Assembly: GCA_013003215.1 (NCBI GenBank)
Contig: JABDKD010000188.1
Coordinates: 1-45,199 of the forward strand
Reading direction: 5' to 3'
DNA: 45,199 nucleotides
From: Pyrinomonadaceae bacterium
GTDB taxonomy: Bacteria > Acidobacteriota > Blastocatellia > Pyrinomonadales > Pyrinomonadaceae
A program made the position numbers and the translations under genes. How positions within the stretch are numbered: the first letter of the stretch is position 1; every line of letters starts with the position of its first letter. This document shows positions 31,453 to 40,449 of the stretch, piece by piece. The notes under the pieces are model-generated. The model was not told where the DNA came from and ran no database searches. It saw only the letters and a list, made by a program, of their open reading frames with translations.

Positions 31453-32349
31453 ATGAAGATACTTATTACCGGAGCATCGGGGCTCGTAGGCACAGCACTT
31501 AGCAAGGCCCTTGAAGGTCACGAGATCTACAGGCTTTCAAGGAGCGAACCAAAAAGCGATTTTGATATTCAATGGGATGCCTACGAGGGTTTTTCAAAAG
31601 AAGAAGCTGAGAAACTCGAAGGGATGGAAGCGGTCGTCCACCTTGCGGGTGAAGATGTCGCCGGCGGAAGTTGGACGGCAGAAAGAAAAGCCCGGATCCG
31701 TGACAGCAGGGTTAAGGGTACCCGTACTCTGGTTAAAGCGCTTTCAAAACTGGAGAATCCGCCTTCGATTTTCATAGGCGCTTCGGCAATTGGATTTTAC
31801 GGTGACCGCGGAAATGAGATTGTAACCGAGGAAAGCAATCCGGGCACAGGCTTCCTGGGTGACGTTTGTGTTGCGTGGGAGGAAGAAACGGAACAAGCGG
31901 CAAAGTTCGCCGACCGGCTCGTCATATTGAGAATCGGGCTGGTGCTTTCGAAGGACGGCGGTGCTTTGGAAAAAATGCTGACGCCGTTCAGGTATGGTGT
32001 CGGTGGAACAGTCGGAAGCGGTGAGCAATGGATGGCTTGGATCGCACTCGACGATCTGGTAAAGATCATTGTCGAAGCATTGGAATCGGATAAATTGCAG
32101 GGCGTGTACAATGCCACAGCTCCCAATCCCGTTCAAAACAAGGATTTTACGGCGTCCCTTGCGGGCCAGTTGAGCAGGCCGGCTTTTATTCCGGTCCCGG
32201 CGTTCGGGGTCAAACTCGTGTTCGGAGAAATGGGTGAAAGGCTCCTCCTGGAAGGATCTCGGGTTATCCCAAGAAGGCTGGAGCAGGCCGGTTTCAAATT
32301 CGACTTTCCCGAACTTGATCCCGCGTTGGCACACATTCTAAAAGAATAG
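31453..32349 (+). CDS. TIGR01777 family NAD(P)-dependent epimerase-like protein
   Basis: A 298-residue protein starting MKILITGASGLVGTALSKAL, an NAD(P)-binding Rossmann motif (GxxGxxG). It follows the TIGR01777/YfcH pattern: LAGEDVAGGSWTAERKARIRDSRVKGTRTL, then GASAIGFYGDRG, and GVYNATAPNPVQNKDF near the C-terminus. The substrate is unknown; members are sometimes called sugar-nucleotide epimerases but lack proof. The frame is open from GTG 31435 (MRLKPKMK...), but ATG 31453 is conventional. Confidence 0.9.
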   Translation: MKILITGASGLVGTALSKALEGHEIYRLSRSEPKSDFDIQWDAYEGFSKEEAEKLEGMEAVVHLAGEDVAGGSWTAERKARIRDSRVKGTRTLVKALSKLENPPSIFIGASAIGFYGDRGNEIVTEESNPGTGFLGDVCVAWEEETEQAAKFADRLVILRIGLVLSKDGGALEKMLTPFRYGVGGTVGSGEQWMAWIALDDLVKIIVEALESDKLQGVYNATAPNPVQNKDFTASLAGQLSRPAFIPVPAFGVKLVFGEMGERLLLEGSRVIPRRLEQAGFKFDFPELDPALAHILKE

Positions 32350-32357
32350 CCTCCGTA

Positions 32358-33233
32358 ATGAAGCTTTGGATTTCAAAACAAACGGATGCTCCGATTCGCG
32401 AGCAGATCGTCACCCAGATGACTCTTGCGATCTCGAGTGGAGACATCTCGGTCGGAGAAAAACTGCCAAGTCGCGGAGAACTCGCGAGGCGATTTGGCAT
32501 TCATGAAAATACTGTCTCAAACGCGTACAAGGTCCTCGCGGAAAAAGGCCTCGTTGAATTTCGCCAGGGGAGCGGTTTTTATGCGGTCGAGTCTTCCCGG
32601 TTTACATCCCATGAGGATCTTGAGTGGCTCACGGCAATTTACCTTAGGGATGCGTTCAAAGCGGGAGCGGATTCCGATGGCATCGAAACTGCCATCCGCG
32701 AACATCTTGCTCGGATGCAGACGGATGGAATCGTCGTAATCGAGGAAAATAAAAGTCTTCGGGAGATCATTATCCATGAAATAGGCCGGGCGACCGGTTT
32801 GGGAATTACCGGAATCGCTCCGGATGATCTAACTAAGGGAATACCCGACGGGAAATGTGTCGCGTTGGCAGACGAAAAGCGGAAAATAAAGGATAAGGTG
32901 GCGGACTGTCTATATTTGAAAAGTCGATCGATTCCGGAGGCGATGGCAGACAGGGAACGACCGGCTCCTGAGGCACTTATCGCACTGGTTTCCGGATGGG
33001 ATGGTTTTCTCAAGATGGCTCAAACCATTTTGATAGCGGTTCAGATAGATCCCGATTCTATTCTGGTGCGTTCAACCGCAGACGATGGCTGGGAGAAAGG
33101 CATTTCTTCCGCAGATCTTATTATTGCCGATTCCCTCGCCGCAGAGAGCTTTCGTAATGACGCACGACTGAGGGTTTTCCCATTGATATCGGACCATTCT
33201 CTGGAAGAATTAAATGCTCTCGCTTTGAAATAA
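32358..33233 (+). CDS. GntR-family transcriptional regulator
   Basis: A 291-residue protein. The N-terminal winged HTH (residues 1-75: REQIVTQMTLAISSGDISVG, LPSRGELARRFGIHENTVSNAYKVLAEKGLVEFRQGSGFYAV) is typical of GntR, closest to the YtrA-type layout. The C-terminal 200 residues are not an obvious FCD, UTRA or aminotransferase domain that I can name. It starts 8 bp after the epimerase-like gene, in the same operon as thiSG. Ligand unknown. Confidence 0.88.
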   Translation: MKLWISKQTDAPIREQIVTQMTLAISSGDISVGEKLPSRGELARRFGIHENTVSNAYKVLAEKGLVEFRQGSGFYAVESSRFTSHEDLEWLTAIYLRDAFKAGADSDGIETAIREHLARMQTDGIVVIEENKSLREIIIHEIGRATGLGITGIAPDDLTKGIPDGKCVALADEKRKIKDKVADCLYLKSRSIPEAMADRERPAPEALIALVSGWDGFLKMAQTILIAVQIDPDSILVRSTADDGWEKGISSADLIIADSLAAESFRNDARLRVFPLISDHSLEELNALALK

Positions 33234-33263
33234 TCAATAAATAGATCGAATTGAAGCAATGCA

Positions 33264-33292
33264 TTGACATGGCAAATTTTTGTAACTAGACT
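33264..33292 (+). promoter_or_regulatory. Promoter of the Rrf2-led operon
   Basis: TTGACA (33264-33269), a 17-bp spacer and TAGACT (33287-33292), 6/6 and 4/6 matches to sigma70 consensus. The Rrf2 ATG follows 10 bp downstream (33303), so the leader is very short. The operator below overlaps the -10 box. Confidence 0.8.
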
Positions 33293-33299
33293 TGTTACA
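33281..33299. promoter_or_regulatory. Palindromic operator over the Rrf2 operon -10 box (TGTAAC-N7-GTTACA)
   Basis: TGTAAC (33281-33286), 7 bp, GTTACA (33294-33299); 8 of 9 positions of the two half-sites are symmetric. The same half-sites with the same N7 spacing lie at 41472-41490 before the thioredoxin gene. Position over the -10 box implies repression. Binding by the Rrf2 protein is an inference. Confidence 0.7.
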
Positions 33300-33302
33300 G
33301 TT

Positions 33303-33752
33303 ATGGCAAATAGTCAGTTTGCAATGGCAGTCCATGTCCTTGCGATGCTCGCAAACAACTGTGATGAAAGGATCAAGTCGGGGTATCTGGCCGAAAGCGT
33401 CAATACCAATGCGGTCGTGATTCGGAGACTCTTGTGTGACCTTCACGATGCGGAACTGGTCGTCTCGCGGACCGGATATAGCGGTGGAACCTGCCTCACC
33501 CGGCAACCTTCAGCAATTACGCTGGATGAGGTCTTTGACGCAGTTTCCAAGGCCGATGTCTTCGGACTTCACCCGAATCAGCCAAAGTCGGACTGTGAAA
33601 TCGGCGCGGGGATCACTTCTGTCCTCGAACGGCTTCAGGAGGAGACAAATCTTTCCGTCAGGAATTCATTGGGTTCGTACAGTCTCCAGGATGTTATCGA
33701 TGAAGTGGTCCGGATAGATTTACCAAAGAAACAAGAGGAATTAGTTACGTGA
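33303..33752 (+). CDS. Rrf2-family transcriptional regulator (probable redox/thiol-sensing repressor)
   Basis: A 149-residue protein with the Rrf2 pattern: a winged HTH (about 1-65) with SGYLAESVNTNAVVIRRLLCDLHDAELV and TGYSGGTCLT as the wing, then a helical dimer region. Cysteines are at 20, 45, 64 and 98. The three-Cys Fe-S cluster pattern of IscR/NsrR is absent; C98 (SDCEIGAGI) lies where HypR-type Rrf2 proteins have a redox-active Cys. The frame is open from 33264, but ATG 33303 removes 13 residues that would be encoded by the promoter. Its stop overlaps the next gene's start (GTGA). Confidence 0.88.
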   Translation: MANSQFAMAVHVLAMLANNCDERIKSGYLAESVNTNAVVIRRLLCDLHDAELVVSRTGYSGGTCLTRQPSAITLDEVFDAVSKADVFGLHPNQPKSDCEIGAGITSVLERLQEETNLSVRNSLGSYSLQDVIDEVVRIDLPKKQEELVT

Positions 33753-34402
33753 CAACACTTTCTAATGAACAATTGCTGGAAAGGCTTCAGTGGCGCTATG
33801 CCGTAAAAAGGTTTGACCCTGCAAGGACGATAGGCGACGAAGACTGGTCAACGCTCGAGGAAGCTTTGCTGCTTTCACCTTCGAGTTATGGTTTGCAGCC
33901 GTGGAAATTCTACGTCGTTAAGAATCCGGATGTTAAGAAAAGGCTCCGGTCTCATTCCTATGATCAGCCGCAGATTGAAGAATGCTCGCATCTTGTTGTA
34001 ATCGCTGCGCTTAAAGATGCGCAGCCGGACGATATTGAGCGATATCTGGATCGAATTGTGGAAGTCCGGAACACGCCGCGAAAGGAGCTTGAAGTACTTC
34101 GGGGGATGATGCATGGCTCACAAAAGCAGGCGCGCGAACAAGGAGCACTAAACGACTGGTCAGCCAGGCAATGCTTTATCGCACTTGGGTTTTTGTTGAG
34201 TTCGGCAGCTATTCTCGGAATAGATGCTTGTCCGATGGAGGGCTTCGTTCCTAATGAGTACGACAGAATTCTTGGGATTCAGGATGACGGCTATTTTTCG
34301 GTTGTGGCATGCGCACTTGGATACCGCGATCAAAATGAAGATTGGCTTTCTAATCTCGAAAAGGTCAGATACGAACCTGACGATGTATTCACGAGGTTTT
34401 AG
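33749..34402 (+). CDS. Nitroreductase-family NAD(P)H-dependent oxidoreductase
   Basis: A 217-residue flavoprotein (FMN) of the nitroreductase fold: RYAVKRFDPARTIG and LLSPSSYGLQPWKFYVV (FMN phosphate/ribityl site), then WSARQCFIALGFLLSSAAILGIDACPMEGF and GIQDDGYFSVVACALGYR. Its start GTG 33749 overlaps the rrf2 stop by 4 bp, implying translational coupling. Enzymes of this family reduce quinones, nitro compounds and related electrophiles with NAD(P)H. Confidence 0.92.
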   Translation: MTTLSNEQLLERLQWRYAVKRFDPARTIGDEDWSTLEEALLLSPSSYGLQPWKFYVVKNPDVKKRLRSHSYDQPQIEECSHLVVIAALKDAQPDDIERYLDRIVEVRNTPRKELEVLRGMMHGSQKQAREQGALNDWSARQCFIALGFLLSSAAILGIDACPMEGFVPNEYDRILGIQDDGYFSVVACALGYRDQNEDWLSNLEKVRYEPDDVFTRF

Positions 34403-34404
34403 AG

Positions 34405-35160
34405 ATGGGTGAGTTTGAAGGCAAAGTAGCACTTGTTACCGGTGGAACTTCGGGCATCGGTGAAGCAACAGTTAAGTCATTTGCGAGAGAAGGTGCAAAG
34501 GTCGCGTTCACGGGCAGGAGAGCGGCAGAAGGAAATTCGATAAGTGCCGCTGTTTCGGAAGAGGGCGGAGACGCTTATTTTATCGAAGCTGATATTAGGA
34601 ATCCCGAACATGTCGAGAGAATGGTGAATAAAACCGTCGAGATGTACGGACGATTGGATTTCGCCATTAACAACGCGGGCGTCGAGCAGTTTTTTAAACC
34701 GTTGGTCGATCAGACCCTGGAAGACTTTGATTTCATTGTTGAAACAAACCTGAGGGGAGTCTGGCTCTCAATGAAGGCTGAGATCCCCGCTATTCTTGAG
34801 AGCGGTGGTGGCGCGATTGTAAACACATCTTCAATTTTTGGTGTTGTCGCAGCCGCGATGAATCCGTTGTATGTAGCTACAAAGCATGCGGTTATAGGCT
34901 TGACCAAGTCCGCAGCACTCGAATTTGCGCAAAAGGGAATCAGGGTAAACGCGGTTTTGCCCGCGGCAATTGAAACTCCGATGATCGACAGATTTGCGAA
35001 AGATGAAGAAACGGAGAAATTTCTGACTTCGCTGCATCCGATCGGCAGAATGGGCAAGCCTGAAGAGGTTGCGGAAACCGTCCTTTGGCTCTGCTCTGAG
35101 CGGTCATCGTTTGTTACCGGAACTTCTGTAAGGGTAGATGGAGGATATACAGCACAATGA
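34405..35160 (+). CDS. Short-chain dehydrogenase/reductase (classical SDR)
   Basis: A 251-residue enzyme. TGGTSGIG (residues 12-19) is the dinucleotide-binding motif, NNAG (89-92) follows, then the catalytic Ser near 142-143 (NTSSIFG) and Y156-x3-K160 in NPLYVATKHA. The PG-type region with NAVLPAAIETPMID and the C-terminal SSFVTGTSVRVDGGYT are standard. Substrate unknown. It starts 2 bp after the nitroreductase and overlaps the next gene (ATGA). Confidence 0.94.
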   Translation: MGEFEGKVALVTGGTSGIGEATVKSFAREGAKVAFTGRRAAEGNSISAAVSEEGGDAYFIEADIRNPEHVERMVNKTVEMYGRLDFAINNAGVEQFFKPLVDQTLEDFDFIVETNLRGVWLSMKAEIPAILESGGGAIVNTSSIFGVVAAAMNPLYVATKHAVIGLTKSAALEFAQKGIRVNAVLPAAIETPMIDRFAKDEETEKFLTSLHPIGRMGKPEEVAETVLWLCSERSSFVTGTSVRVDGGYTAQ

Positions 35161-36167
35161 GAGCTTACGAAATCAATGAATTCGGTATTGAGAATCTTTC
35201 GATCACCGAAAGAAAAATGCCCGTGCCGCAGGCAAACGAAGTTGTGGTTAAGTTCCACGCTGCGTCGCTGAATTTTCGCGACCTGATGATGGTTAAGGGA
35301 GTTTACGATCCTGAGGTAAGGCGGCCGCTCGTGCCGTTTTCGGACGGTGCCGGCGAGGTGGTTGAGATCGGATCAGAGGTCACGAGGTGGAAGGTGGGAG
35401 ATCGCGTGATGCCCGCATTCATGCAGGACTGGATCGACGGTGCAATTGACTATCGTAAGGCAAAAACCGCTTTGGGCGGTGACCTCGATGGTTGTTTGCG
35501 TGAATACGGTGCATTTCGGGAGGCCGGACTGGTTCCAATACCGGGGCATCTGACATACGAAGAGGCGGCTACATTGCCTTGTGCAGGAGTTACAGCGTGG
35601 AATGCGCTTAGGGTTTCGGGCAAATTGGCAAAAGGGGACAAGGTTCTTCTCTTGGGTACCGGGGGCGTTTCAATCTTCGCACTTCAATTCGCAAAAAATG
35701 TGGGTGCGGAGACGATTATTACGTCTTCAAGTGATGACAAACTCGAGATGGCCGGCACTCTTGGCGCGACGCACACGATCAACTATAAGACCAATCCAGA
35801 TTGGGACGAGGAAGTACTTGAGCTCACGGGGAAACGTGGAGTCGATCACATTGTCGAGGTCGGCGGAGCAGGAACACTGCAGAAATCGATCAACTGTGTT
35901 CGGATGGGGGGCCATATCGCCGTTATTGGAGTGCTCGCGGGCAAGGGCGGGTTTGACCCGATCTCAATCCTCATGAAAGCAGTTCGATTGCAAGGAATTT
36001 TTGTCGGTTCGCGGGTCATGTTTGAAGACATGGCGGAGATGATCCGAAACGAATACATAAAACCTGTCGTGACAAAAGTATTCGAATTTGATGACGCCCG
36101 GGAGGCGCTTTCAATGATGGAGTCGGGAGACCATTTCGGGAAGATCGTCGTAAAGGTTGGTGGGTAA
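35157..36167 (+). CDS. NAD(P)-dependent MDR oxidoreductase (alcohol dehydrogenase/quinone reductase type)
   Basis: A 336-residue medium-chain dehydrogenase. It has the N-terminal catalytic fold (ASLNFRDLMMVKGVYDPEVRRPLVPFSDGAGEVVEIGSEV, with NFRD as in zinc-free quinone-reductase MDRs), the Rossmann part VLLLGTGGVSIFALQFAKNVGAE, and GVDHIVEVGGAGTLQKSI. The catalytic zinc Cys/His are absent, so it is probably a zinc-free reductase of carbonyls/quinones. It overlaps the SDR stop by 4 bp and has 4 bp to the methyltransferase. Confidence 0.9.
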   Translation: MRAYEINEFGIENLSITERKMPVPQANEVVVKFHAASLNFRDLMMVKGVYDPEVRRPLVPFSDGAGEVVEIGSEVTRWKVGDRVMPAFMQDWIDGAIDYRKAKTALGGDLDGCLREYGAFREAGLVPIPGHLTYEEAATLPCAGVTAWNALRVSGKLAKGDKVLLLGTGGVSIFALQFAKNVGAETIITSSSDDKLEMAGTLGATHTINYKTNPDWDEEVLELTGKRGVDHIVEVGGAGTLQKSINCVRMGGHIAVIGVLAGKGGFDPISILMKAVRLQGIFVGSRVMFEDMAEMIRNEYIKPVVTKVFEFDDAREALSMMESGDHFGKIVVKVGG

Positions 36168-36171
36168 AATT

Positions 36172-36816
36172 GTGATAGATAAAGAGATACAGGATTACGC
36201 GGAACGGTTTACGACTCCGGAAGGGGCGTTGCTGACGGAGTTGCTCGAACTTACATACCGTGAGCGAGTTGACAGGAACATGCTCAGCGGCTTTTACCAG
36301 GGAAGGCTTCTTTCAATGATGAGCCGTATGCATCAACCACGCCTGGTTCTGGAGATTGGAACGTACATGGGGTATTCGGCGTTATGTCTTGCTGAAGGAC
36401 TCGCGGAGGACGGAAAGATAGTTTCCCTTGATGTTAACGAAGATACGAATGCAATCGCCCGTTCATTCTGGGACCGTTCCGAATTCGCGGCACAGATCGA
36501 CGGAATACTTGAACCCGCTCTCGACTACATTCCTAAGATGAAAGAGAGGATTGACCTCGTTTTTATCGACGCAGATAAGGAAAACTATTCGAACTATTTT
36601 GATCTCGTACTCCCCAAGATGAACAAGGGCGGTTTGATTGTTGCGGACAATGTTTTGTGGAGCGGGGACGTACTCAAAGTTGAAGACGGTACTGCAAAGA
36701 AGACGAGTTCGAAGGCCCTCCATGAGTACAACGTAAAAGTTGATGCTGAACCGCTGGTAGACAATATTCTGCTCGCGGTCCGTGACGGTTTGATGATCGC
36801 CAGGGTTAAGGACTAG
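36172..36816 (+). CDS. O-methyltransferase (SAM-dependent, COMT/CCoAOMT type)
   Basis: A 214-residue class I methyltransferase. SAM site: VLEIGTYMGYSALCLAEGL (residues about 59-77), then SLDVNED, and DLVFIDADKENYSNYFDLVLPKMNKGGLIVADNVLWSG (motif with the catalytic metal-binding Asp). The start chosen is GTG 36172 with GGTGGG about 8 nt upstream; the frame continues up to TTG 36157 in the preceding gene's end. Such enzymes methylate catechol- or phenol-type hydroxyl groups, which fits a quinone/electrophile setting. Confidence 0.93.
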   Translation: MIDKEIQDYAERFTTPEGALLTELLELTYRERVDRNMLSGFYQGRLLSMMSRMHQPRLVLEIGTYMGYSALCLAEGLAEDGKIVSLDVNEDTNAIARSFWDRSEFAAQIDGILEPALDYIPKMKERIDLVFIDADKENYSNYFDLVLPKMNKGGLIVADNVLWSGDVLKVEDGTAKKTSSKALHEYNVKVDAEPLVDNILLAVRDGLMIARVKD

Positions 36817-36835
36817 CAGTTCAGACTAGGCTGTT

Positions 36836-37264
36836 ATGGCGGATTTAAAGACCAAGATAAGCCAAGCGAGTGTCGACGACTTTTTGGACGGTATTAAGAA
36901 CGACCAAAAGCGATCGGACTGCAAAGAAATCGCGCGGATGATCGAGAAGGCGATCGGTTGCAAACCCAAGATGTGGGGGCCGTCGATCGTAGGGTACGGC
37001 GAGTATCATTTCAAATACGAATCGGGACGCGAAGGAGACTGGATGCGGGTTGGATTCGCTCCCCGCGCTCAGAACATTTCTCTTTACATCATGGACGGGT
37101 TCGGGAAATACGATGAGCTCATGTCCCGGCTTGGAAAGCACAAAACAGGGAAGTCCTGTCTTTATATCAAGCGGTTGAGTGATATTGACCGGGATATTCT
37201 TCGACAGTTGATCGAAGGTTCGCTCAAGCACTTCGAAGAGAAATACGGCCCGAACGAGAGCTAA
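36836..37264 (+). CDS. DUF1801-domain protein
   Basis: A 142-residue protein: SVDDFLDGIKNDQKRSDCKEIARMIEKAIGCKPKMWGPSIVGYGEYHFKYESG with GFAPRAQNISLYI and CLYIKRLSDIDRDIL, matching DUF1801 (a YdhG-type fold of unknown function). Its stop overlaps the next gene's start by 1 bp. No signal or membrane segment. Confidence 0.88.
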   Translation: MADLKTKISQASVDDFLDGIKNDQKRSDCKEIARMIEKAIGCKPKMWGPSIVGYGEYHFKYESGREGDWMRVGFAPRAQNISLYIMDGFGKYDELMSRLGKHKTGKSCLYIKRLSDIDRDILRQLIEGSLKHFEEKYGPNES

Positions 37265-38160
37265 TGGAATATAGAAACCTAGGGAATACCGGTTTGAAAG
37301 TCAGCAGACTGGGCTTCGGCGGTGCGGAAATCGGACTGGAGAATCAGAATCAGGATTCCGTTGAAAGACTGCTTGGCTCCGCGATCGATGCCGGTCTAAA
37401 TCTTGTGGATACCGCCGCTGCCTACCTTACAAGTGAAGAGTTGATCGGTAACGCTCTCCTGGATCACCGCAAGGATATCGTCTTGATCTCAAAATGCGGC
37501 GCGGTAGATGGTTTTACACGTTTTGACTGGAGCAAGGATGGCATCCTTAAAACGATTGAACGCAGCCTGAAGCTGCTTCAGACCGATTATCTGGACATCA
37601 TGCAGCTCCACAGTTGCGATGCCGAAACGATCTCGCAAGGCGAATGTATCGAGGCGCTAATTGTTGCAAAGGAGAGGGGTTACATTCGTTTTGCAGGCTA
37701 CTCCGGGGATCATTCGGATGCGGTAGCGGCGATCGAAACCGATTTCTTTGATACTTTGCAAACTTCGGTATCGGTTGCGGACCAGGAACCGATCGAACTG
37801 ACCCTCCCTTTGGCAATTGAAAGAGAGATGGGCGTTATCGCCAAACGACCGGTAGCCAACGCTGTTTGGAGGCATTCCGAATTGCCCGAAGAACCCTACC
37901 ATCATGAATATTGGAATCGGATAGAAAAGCTCCTATTCCCATTTCTCGAAGGCCCTCTTGGAGAATCTGTCGGACACGCTCTCAGGTTCACGTTGAGTGT
38001 TGAGGGAGTTACGACTGCGATTGTCGGTACTACGAAGCCCGGAAGATGGGAAGAGAACTCCCGTTACGTTGGAATGGGACCGCTCGAGGCCTCCGAATTT
38101 GACTCGATCAGGGAGCGCTGGAAAGAAGTTGCGACAGAGGACTGGAGAGGCCAGGTTTAA
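37264..38160 (+). CDS. Aldo/keto reductase
   Basis: A 298-residue AKR. The TIM-barrel signatures are LVDTAAAYLTSEELIG (D49, Y54), the Lys77 in DIVLISKCG and His near 116 in DIMQLHS, so the catalytic tetrad is present; the segment GVIAKRPVANAVW follows. It probably reduces aldehydes or ketones with NADPH. The length is typical. Its ATG shares its A with the DUF1801 TAA. Confidence 0.92.
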   Translation: MEYRNLGNTGLKVSRLGFGGAEIGLENQNQDSVERLLGSAIDAGLNLVDTAAAYLTSEELIGNALLDHRKDIVLISKCGAVDGFTRFDWSKDGILKTIERSLKLLQTDYLDIMQLHSCDAETISQGECIEALIVAKERGYIRFAGYSGDHSDAVAAIETDFFDTLQTSVSVADQEPIELTLPLAIEREMGVIAKRPVANAVWRHSELPEEPYHHEYWNRIEKLLFPFLEGPLGESVGHALRFTLSVEGVTTAIVGTTKPGRWEENSRYVGMGPLEASEFDSIRERWKEVATEDWRGQV

Positions 38161-38163
38161 GCG

Positions 38164-40449
38164 GTGAAAAGTAGTTCCACAAAAACCGGGCCGGATTTCA
38201 GCGATTTGCTGTCGAGGGAATTTGGCATCAACGCGACCCGCATCGAACCGCTGGATGGATATGACTGCGAGAACTACCTGGTGCAGGCGCACGATGAAAA
38301 GTTCGTGCTCAAGATCTACCAGGAGGGATCGGAAAGCGCGGAGGTCCTTAAGTCCGAGTCGAGGCTACTCAATCTCGCGAACGATAAAGAATTGGGCGTT
38401 TTCCCGGTCCCTGTCAAATCAGAAAAAGGATACGTAACAAAAGACGGTTCCGGCAGGCTGGTTAGGCTGCTTCGGTTTGTTGAAGGAACTTTTCTGGCTG
38501 ATGCTGCACCGGGCATCTCGTTGATGAAGTCTTTTGGGCGCTTTCTTGGAAACTGGAACAAAGCGTTCCTTGATCAGCGCATGCCGGCTCTGGAAGCACG
38601 CCGACTCGAATGGCATCTTGAGAATTACAGGTCGGTGAAGAAGTACCTGTCTTATATTACCGAACCCTCGGACAGGAAAGTTGTTGAATACTTCTTTCAG
38701 CAGAATGAAGATGTTCTGGACGATAAGTTTTGTTCTTTGCGAAAATCGATCATTCACGGTGACGCGCACGACTCCAATGTCCTGGCATATAAAGACGAGG
38801 TTTTGGGCCTTATTGATTTTGGCGACGCTGCGTACTGTCCGTTGATCAATGAGGTGGCAGTCGCGCTGACCTATGTCCTGTTCCAGGAGAATGACCCGTT
38901 AGAAAAGGCAAAAGCGTTGCTTCGGGCATATCACGAGGTCAACCCGCTTGAGGAAAAAGAGATAGAACTGCTGTTCAACCTTATTGCGACAAGGGCCTCG
39001 ATAAGCGTTTGTCATGCGGCTTTTGCGAAGACGAAAAGACCCGGTGACCCATACGTCCTGGAAAGCGAAAAGCCCGCGTGGGCGCTTTTGAAAACGCTCG
39101 TCGCTTCAAACCCGAAGTTCTATGAAGACCAGTTTCGAGGGGCGTGCGGCTTCACGCCCCTCATCGAAGACGAGATTGAACAAGAACTGGCGGAGCGGCA
39201 TCGGGTCACAAGCAAGGCGCTCTCGGTTACTTTTAAGAAGCCTTTAAAGATGGAGTCGGCCGCGTTCCAGTACATGTTTGACTCGCTTGGAGATGCCTAT
39301 CTCGATTGTTATAACAACATTCCACAGGTCGGTCACTGTCATCCCAAGGTTGTTCATGCAGGCAGAAAGGCAATGGCTCGGTTGAATACGAACACTCGCT
39401 ATCTGAACGAGACCTATAACAAATATGCAGAGCGGCTTCTGGAAAAATTCCCGGAAAAACTGACAAAGGTATTTTTTGTTAATTCCGGAAGCGCGGCCAG
39501 TGATCTGGCGCTGAGGCTGGCCCGGGGGCATACAAACAAAAACTCTGTATTGGTGATGGAACACGGTTACCATGGGAATACGAAAACAGGTATCGAGATA
39601 AGTCACTACAAGTACAACAGAAAGGGCGGAACGGGTCGCGTTGAGGAGGTCATTGAGGCGCCGATTCCGGATACATACAAAGGCGAATTCCGCGGCCCGG
39701 ATGCAGGGAAAATGTTTGCCGATAAAGCCCTTTCAAGGATTGAGGGTCAAGAGGTGGCGGCGTTTCTGGCCGAGCCGATTGTCGGGTGCGGCGGGCAGGT
39801 GCCGTTGGCACCGGGCTATCTGAAGGCGATCTATCCCGCCATCCGTACTCACGGCGGGGTTTGTATAAGCGACGAGGTTCAGACGGGATTCGGCCGTTTA
39901 GGAAAGTACTTCTGGGGATTCGAGATGCACGGAGTTGAACCGGATATCGTTATCATGGGCAAGCCTATGGGAAACGGGCATCCGGTCGCAGCTGTAGTAA
40001 CGACCGACGAGATAGCGGAATCATTTGAGACCGGCATGGAGTTCTTTAGCTCGTTCGGCGGCAATCCGGTTTCTTTGTCGATCGCTGATGCGGTGCTCGA
40101 TGTACTGGAAAAGGAGGAACTCCCTGAAAATGCGGCTGAGGTAGGCGGATACTTGCTAGCGATGTTGAAAAAACTGGTTGAAGAGTATGAGGTCGCCGGG
40201 GACGCAAGAGGAGAAGGGCTCTTTCTTGGTCTCGAGTTGATAAGAGACGGCGATCCGATTTCGCCGAACACAGAACTGGCCGAGAAGATAAAGGAGGATC
40301 TGCGCGGGAAGCGGATCATGATCGGAATCGACGGTCCAGACGATAATGTGATCAAGATAAAGCCGCCGATTTGCTTCACGAAAGAAAACGCGGATCGATT
40401 GATTGAAACAATAAGAAGCAGTCTAAAACACTATGAGCAATATAATTAA
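38164..40449 (+). CDS. Fused aminoglycoside-phosphotransferase-like kinase and class III aminotransferase
   Basis: A 761-residue two-domain protein beginning at GTG 38164. Residues about 25-320 are an APH/choline-kinase fold: IIHGDAHDSNVL (catalytic HGD, D200) and LIDFGDAAY (D218). Residues about 350-755 are a class III PLP aminotransferase: NNIPQVGHCHPKVV, GSAASDLALRLAR, D570 in ISDEVQTGFGRLGKYFWGFE and K600 in VIMGKPMGNGHPVAA as Schiff-base lysine. Similar fusions often carry an M23-type peptidase between the two parts; that insert is absent here. Possible role: phosphorylation then transfer or elimination on an amino-alcohol substrate, not established. Confidence 0.93.
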   Translation: MKSSSTKTGPDFSDLLSREFGINATRIEPLDGYDCENYLVQAHDEKFVLKIYQEGSESAEVLKSESRLLNLANDKELGVFPVPVKSEKGYVTKDGSGRLVRLLRFVEGTFLADAAPGISLMKSFGRFLGNWNKAFLDQRMPALEARRLEWHLENYRSVKKYLSYITEPSDRKVVEYFFQQNEDVLDDKFCSLRKSIIHGDAHDSNVLAYKDEVLGLIDFGDAAYCPLINEVAVALTYVLFQENDPLEKAKALLRAYHEVNPLEEKEIELLFNLIATRASISVCHAAFAKTKRPGDPYVLESEKPAWALLKTLVASNPKFYEDQFRGACGFTPLIEDEIEQELAERHRVTSKALSVTFKKPLKMESAAFQYMFDSLGDAYLDCYNNIPQVGHCHPKVVHAGRKAMARLNTNTRYLNETYNKYAERLLEKFPEKLTKVFFVNSGSAASDLALRLARGHTNKNSVLVMEHGYHGNTKTGIEISHYKYNRKGGTGRVEEVIEAPIPDTYKGEFRGPDAGKMFADKALSRIEGQEVAAFLAEPIVGCGGQVPLAPGYLKAIYPAIRTHGGVCISDEVQTGFGRLGKYFWGFEMHGVEPDIVIMGKPMGNGHPVAAVVTTDEIAESFETGMEFFSSFGGNPVSLSIADAVLDVLEKEELPENAAEVGGYLLAMLKKLVEEYEVAGDARGEGLFLGLELIRDGDPISPNTELAEKIKEDLRGKRIMIGIDGPDDNVIKIKPPICFTKENADRLIETIRSSLKHYEQYN

